Source: DATIHQ01 sp035480535
Lineage (GTDB): Bacteria > Chlamydiota > Chlamydiia > Chlamydiales > SM23-39
NCBI GenBank assembly: GCA_035480535.1
Contig: DATIHQ010000016.1
Span: 1 to 16,615 of the forward strand
Direction: 5' to 3'
DNA length: 16,615 nucleotides
A program made the translations under genes and the position numbers. Position 1 is the stretch's first letter. The number at the start of each line of letters is the position of its first letter. A model generated the notes under the pieces. It saw only the letters and a program-made list of their open reading frames with translations, was not told where the DNA came from and made no database searches. This document shows, in pieces, positions 13,662 through 16,615 of the stretch.

Positions 13662-13964
13662 TTACTGAATCGAACATCCTCTTCTAAAAGTACCCTTAGG
13701 GTGTAAAACGACCCCGTCAAGAACCTCTTTTAGTTTCTGTGTCATTTCAGGATCAGGCGTAGAAATACGGATCTTTTCCAAAACAGCCTGTTTCTCAATA
13801 AGTGTATCGTAACTAATTGACCTCTCTACATGCCATATCTGGAGCTGAGAAAAGGCTTTAGCGTAAGGCGTTGAGAAGGCTGCCCAAAAAGGATAACTGG
13901 CTTCATCAAGAGTTGGACCTGTAGCCCAGAAAGCTGAACTATCTGTTGGTTGTGTTGCTGACAT
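13662..13964 (-). CDS. Small orphan protein ending in a CaaX-like motif
   Basis: I do not recognise this 100-residue protein. It has no signal peptide or membrane segment. The first 25 residues are rich in Ser, Thr, Pro and Ala (MSATQPTDSSAFWATGPTLD), which is compatible with, but not proof of, a type III secretion signal. Residues 45-85 look helical and charged. The last residues are FRRGCSIQ. Cys97-Ser-Ile-Gln fits the eukaryotic CaaX farnesylation pattern, with basic residues just before it. A good ribosome binding site (GAGG, complement of 13972-13975, seven bases from the ATG) and an extended -10 promoter upstream support expression. The gene stands alone between the Cdd1-like gene and glgP. 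A host-targeted effector is an inference from the CaaX motif, promoter and setting. Confidence 0.7.
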   Translation of the reverse strand: MSATQPTDSSAFWATGPTLDEASYPFWAAFSTPYAKAFSQLQIWHVERSISYDTLIEKQAVLEKIRISTPDPEMTQKLKEVLDGVVLHPKGTFRRGCSIQ

Positions 13965-14128
13965 AATTTTTCCTCAATTTTGTTTTATTAAGATTATAGC
14001 AAATAAATAGTTTAATTACCACTCAACCACATCCCATTATTAGATAACGCAATCGACTTATAATCAGATATTTATAACGTGAGTTCTTTACCCTTGAATT
14101 CACTGTTTATTTGCCCTATATGTGGGCC
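13965..14128. promoter_or_regulatory. Divergent promoter region of the 100-residue orphan and glgP
   Basis: Minus strand: TGCTATAAT (complement of 13993-14001), a perfect -10 with the TGn extension, and TGGTAA (complement of 14016-14021) 17 bases further up. This would give the orphan a leader of about 22 bases. Plus strand: a perfect TATAAT at 14059-14064 with only a weak -35, giving glgP a leader of about 58 bases; a second TATAAC lies at 14072-14077. The region is clearly AT-rich. I see no riboswitch-like structure or terminator in it. Confidence 0.5.
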
Positions 14129-16615
14129 ATGGATGAGATTGATACGCAGGCTGAAGAACTAGTACAGAAGATCAAGCACATCATCATTACCCGATCGGGC
14201 CAGACGGCCGATGAAGCCCCCATTGAAGAGTTTTATGAGTCTTTCTGCACGGCGCTGAGAGAGGAGATGATGGTCAATTGGACCTCGACGTATCAGACGT
14301 TTGCGACAAAGAAGCCGAGGATGACCTACTTTTTGTCGATGGAATATCTGCCGGGTAGATTTCTGGGGAATAATATTACGAATATCGGGGCGATGGAGTT
14401 GACTAAGGCCGTTTTGGCGAAGATGAATAGGTCTTTTGGGGATTTGATCGAATGCGAAATGGATGCGGGGCTGGGAAATGGGGGCTTGGGAAGGTTGTCT
14501 TCTTGCTTTCTCGATTCGCTAGCGACAAAGCAATATCCTGTGAGAGCGTATGGGCTGAGATATCAATATGGGATTTTTGAGCAGGAGATTTGGGATGGCA
14601 ACCAGGTGGAAAAACCCGATTGCTGGTTATTGAATGCCTATCCATGGGAATTTAGGCGCGATCAAGAGGCTGCATTGGTTCATTACCGGGGAAAACCGGT
14701 GGCGGCGAAGAATAAACATGGAGATGATGTCTTTTTGCTTGAAGATTATGAAGAGGTGCGGGCGCTTCCCTACTTTGTGCCGATCATTGGCTATTCAGAA
14801 AAAAGCGATTATTCTGTCTTGACGATGTGCCTTTGGTCGACGAAGGAATCGCCGCGGAATTTCCAGCTGCAGCGCTACAATGCGGGATTTCTCGATCAGG
14901 CTTCGGAAAATACGGCGTTGACCGATGTTCTTTATCCCAATGACAATAATGAACTGGGCAAGCGGATGAGGTTGAAGCAGGAATTTTTGCTCGTATCGGC
15001 TTCATTGAAGGATATCATTCGGCGCCATCTGAAATTCTTTGGGGATCTCTCCAGTTTCGGAGATAAAGTGAGGATTCAAATCAATGACACGCATCCTGCA
15101 TTCGTCATTGCAGAATTGGTGAGGATGTTGACGAAAAATTATGATTTCTCCTGGAAAGAGGCCTGGGAAACTTGCCAGGCTTGCTGCAGTTACACAAATC
15201 ATACGATTTTGAGTGAGGGGCTTGAAGAATGGAATGAGACCCGCGTTGCTGAATTGATTCCCCGCCAATATCAGGTGATCCAAAAGCTGAACTTGGATTT
15301 TTGCAATCAGGTGAGAGCCCGTTTTCCAGGAGATGAAGAGCGGGTGCGCCGCGTTTCCATTCTGGAAGGAGGACAGGTGAAAATGTCCCATCTGGCCATC
15401 GTGGGGAGCCATAAAGTCAATGGAGTGGCCAAGCTCCATACAGAAATTCTAAAGAGGAAAATCTTCCCCGATTTTTACGAGATGTATCCAGAGAAATTTA
15501 TGGGCATCACCAACGGAGTGACGCAAAGGCGCTGGCTGCTCCACGCCAATCCCCTGCTGGCTGCGTTCATTACAAAGCGGATTGGCAAGGGGTGGATTAC
15601 CGATTTTCTGCAGATGGAAAAATTGGCTCAGTTTGCCTCAGATCGGCAGTCGCAAAAAGAATTCTTAGAAATTAAGAAAAAAAATAAAGAGGCTCTGATT
15701 GATTATTTATCTCGGGAGACTTTTTTGCGCGATGCAAAAGGAAAAGTGATTGCTCATTGCTCCACACAGGATGTCTCGGCGCTTTTTGATGTCCAAATCA
15801 AGCGAATCCATGAATATAAACGGCAACTTTTAAGCGTTTTGCATCTGATCATGACTTATCAGGAAATCCAGAAGACCCCTCCCCCTATTCAGCGCTATTG
15901 CATCTTTGGAGGGAAGGCGGCGCCAGGTTATGTAAGAGCGAAACAAATCATTCAGCTGATCTGCGCGCTGGCTCGAAAATTCCGCAATGATCCGGCGTGT
16001 AAAAACCATCTTCGCATTGCTTTCGTGGAAAATTACAATGTCTCGCTAGCGGAGCAGATTATCCCCGCGGCCGATCTCTCTGAGCAGATTTCGACTGCAG
16101 GGTGGGAAGCTTCGGGTACGAGCAATATGAAACTGGCGATGAATGGCGCCCTTACGATTGGCACAGAAGATGGAGCCAATATCGAGATGAGAGAGGCGGT
16201 GACAGATCGCTGGTGGCCCTTTCGATTTGGTTCAACAGCGGAAGAAATCGCAAGGCCGTATAAATCTTGGGATATTTATATCGGCGATGAGGCCATTCGG
16301 AAGGCGCTCGATTCCCTGAAAGATGGGACCTTTGCGGAGAATCCTTCCGAGTCTGAGGCGTTTTCTCAAATCTACCAGAGCCTGATCGAAACGGATGTCT
16401 ATCGCGTCTTAAAAGATCTCCGCTCCTATTCTGAAACGCAGAAGAAGGTGGAGGCGCTTTTCTTACAGCCCAATGCCTGGGCGGAAACGGCCATTCACAA
16501 CATCGCAGCGATGGGACGCTTCTCCTCCGATGGTTCGATCGGTCATTATGCCAAGGAGATTTGGGGTTTAGAGCCCTGTCCCTCTGATCCAAAAATTCTC
16601 GAGAAAGTCCGCGAA
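14129..16615 (+). CDS. glgP: Glycogen phosphorylase (3' end beyond the window)
   Basis: This is a cytosolic PLP enzyme that releases glucose-1-phosphate from glycogen or maltodextrin using inorganic phosphate. The frame is open from the ATG at 14129 to the window edge, 829 codons, close to the usual length of about 815-830, so only a few residues can be missing. Motifs are YFLSMEYLPGRFLGNN near the N-terminus, DAGLGNGGLGRLSSCFLDS, QINDTHPAF, GITNGVTQRRW, VQIKRIHEYKRQLL, FGGKAAPGY, and EASGTSNMKLAMNGALTIGTEDGANIEM, whose Lys668 (codon at 16130) is the PLP lysine. Another in-frame ATG at 14120 would add MWA; neither has a strong ribosome binding site. Glycogen metabolism is a conserved chlamydial trait. 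The phosphate it needs could come from the PiT system encoded 2-4 kb upstream, though no direct link is shown. Confidence 0.95.
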   Translation, partial: MDEIDTQAEELVQKIKHIIITRSGQTADEAPIEEFYESFCTALREEMMVNWTSTYQTFATKKPRMTYFLSMEYLPGRFLGNNITNIGAMELTKAVLAKMNRSFGDLIECEMDAGLGNGGLGRLSSCFLDSLATKQYPVRAYGLRYQYGIFEQEIWDGNQVEKPDCWLLNAYPWEFRRDQEAALVHYRGKPVAAKNKHGDDVFLLEDYEEVRALPYFVPIIGYSEKSDYSVLTMCLWSTKESPRNFQLQRYNAGFLDQASENTALTDVLYPNDNNELGKRMRLKQEFLLVSASLKDIIRRHLKFFGDLSSFGDKVRIQINDTHPAFVIAELVRMLTKNYDFSWKEAWETCQACCSYTNHTILSEGLEEWNETRVAELIPRQYQVIQKLNLDFCNQVRARFPGDEERVRRVSILEGGQVKMSHLAIVGSHKVNGVAKLHTEILKRKIFPDFYEMYPEKFMGITNGVTQRRWLLHANPLLAAFITKRIGKGWITDFLQMEKLAQFASDRQSQKEFLEIKKKNKEALIDYLSRETFLRDAKGKVIAHCSTQDVSALFDVQIKRIHEYKRQLLSVLHLIMTYQEIQKTPPPIQRYCIFGGKAAPGYVRAKQIIQLICALARKFRNDPACKNHLRIAFVENYNVSLAEQIIPAADLSEQISTAGWEASGTSNMKLAMNGALTIGTEDGANIEMREAVTDRWWPFRFGSTAEEIARPYKSWDIYIGDEAIRKALDSLKDGTFAENPSESEAFSQIYQSLIETDVYRVLKDLRSYSETQKKVEALFLQPNAWAETAIHNIAAMGRFSSDGSIGHYAKEIWGLEPCPSDPKILEKVRE

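Noticed and set aside
15002..15439. 145-residue minus-strand frame inside glgP
   Set aside because: It is fully antisense to conserved phosphorylase coding sequence, has no family resemblance, and its composition mirrors the sense codons.
16152..16592. 146-residue minus-strand frame at the right edge
   Set aside because: It is antisense to the conserved C-terminal part of glgP and rich in Arg, Ser and Pro, as expected for a shadow frame.

Overview
The window looks like chromosomal DNA of a member of the Chlamydiota, most likely an environmental (amoeba-associated) lineage rather than Chlamydia itself. The evidence is a block of neighbours that, from memory, lie together in Chlamydia trachomatis (about CT720 to CT726): NifU-like, NifS-like, phosphoglycerate mutase, RsuA/RluB-type pseudouridine synthase, biotin ligase and RodA. 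It also has the chlamydial-type pair of a PhoU-like DUF47 protein with a PiT phosphate permease, and a glycogen phosphorylase. Genes are packed very tightly, with many ATGA start/stop overlaps and convergent genes that abut or overlap. No tRNA, rRNA, CRISPR array, transposase or integrase was seen.

Layout. Positions 1-130 separate a minus-strand gene running off the left edge (only its ribosome binding site and first codons are visible) from an unknown 185-residue protein made of two similar halves (131-688). Positions 685-2655 are a minus-strand operon: rodA, a 162-residue unknown protein, then a small BamE-like putative lipoprotein. Biotin ligase (2697-3422) runs divergently from rodA and converges on a 948-residue orphan protein (3412-6258). 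That orphan has its own AT-rich promoter region and interrupts the conserved block. Positions 6354-9016 are a minus-strand operon: gpmA, nifS-like, nifU-like. Positions 9088-11876 are a plus-strand run: pseudouridine synthase, DUF47 protein, PiT permease. Positions 11877-13327 (minus) encode a sulfotransferase-like protein with a signal peptide, coupled to a nucleoside deoxyribosyltransferase-like protein. Position 13359 starts a small plus-strand helix-hairpin-helix (Cdd1-type) protein. A 100-residue orphan (13662-13964, minus) ends in a CaaX-type tetrapeptide. Glycogen phosphorylase begins near 14129 and runs off the right edge, nearly complete.

How the genes fit together. Most are chlamydial housekeeping: peptidoglycan polymerisation (RodA), protein biotinylation, glycolysis, rRNA modification, phosphate uptake and glycogen breakdown. 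The lineage-specific parts are more unusual. The NifS/NifU pair appears to have lost the residues that define a cysteine desulfurase and an IscU scaffold, while keeping the Nfu-type CxxC. The 3' end of nifS is partly duplicated beside a hairpin. The two orphan genes (948 and 100 residues) share an almost identical extended -10 promoter sequence, and the smaller one carries a possible host-prenylation signal. These are the best leads for something undescribed.
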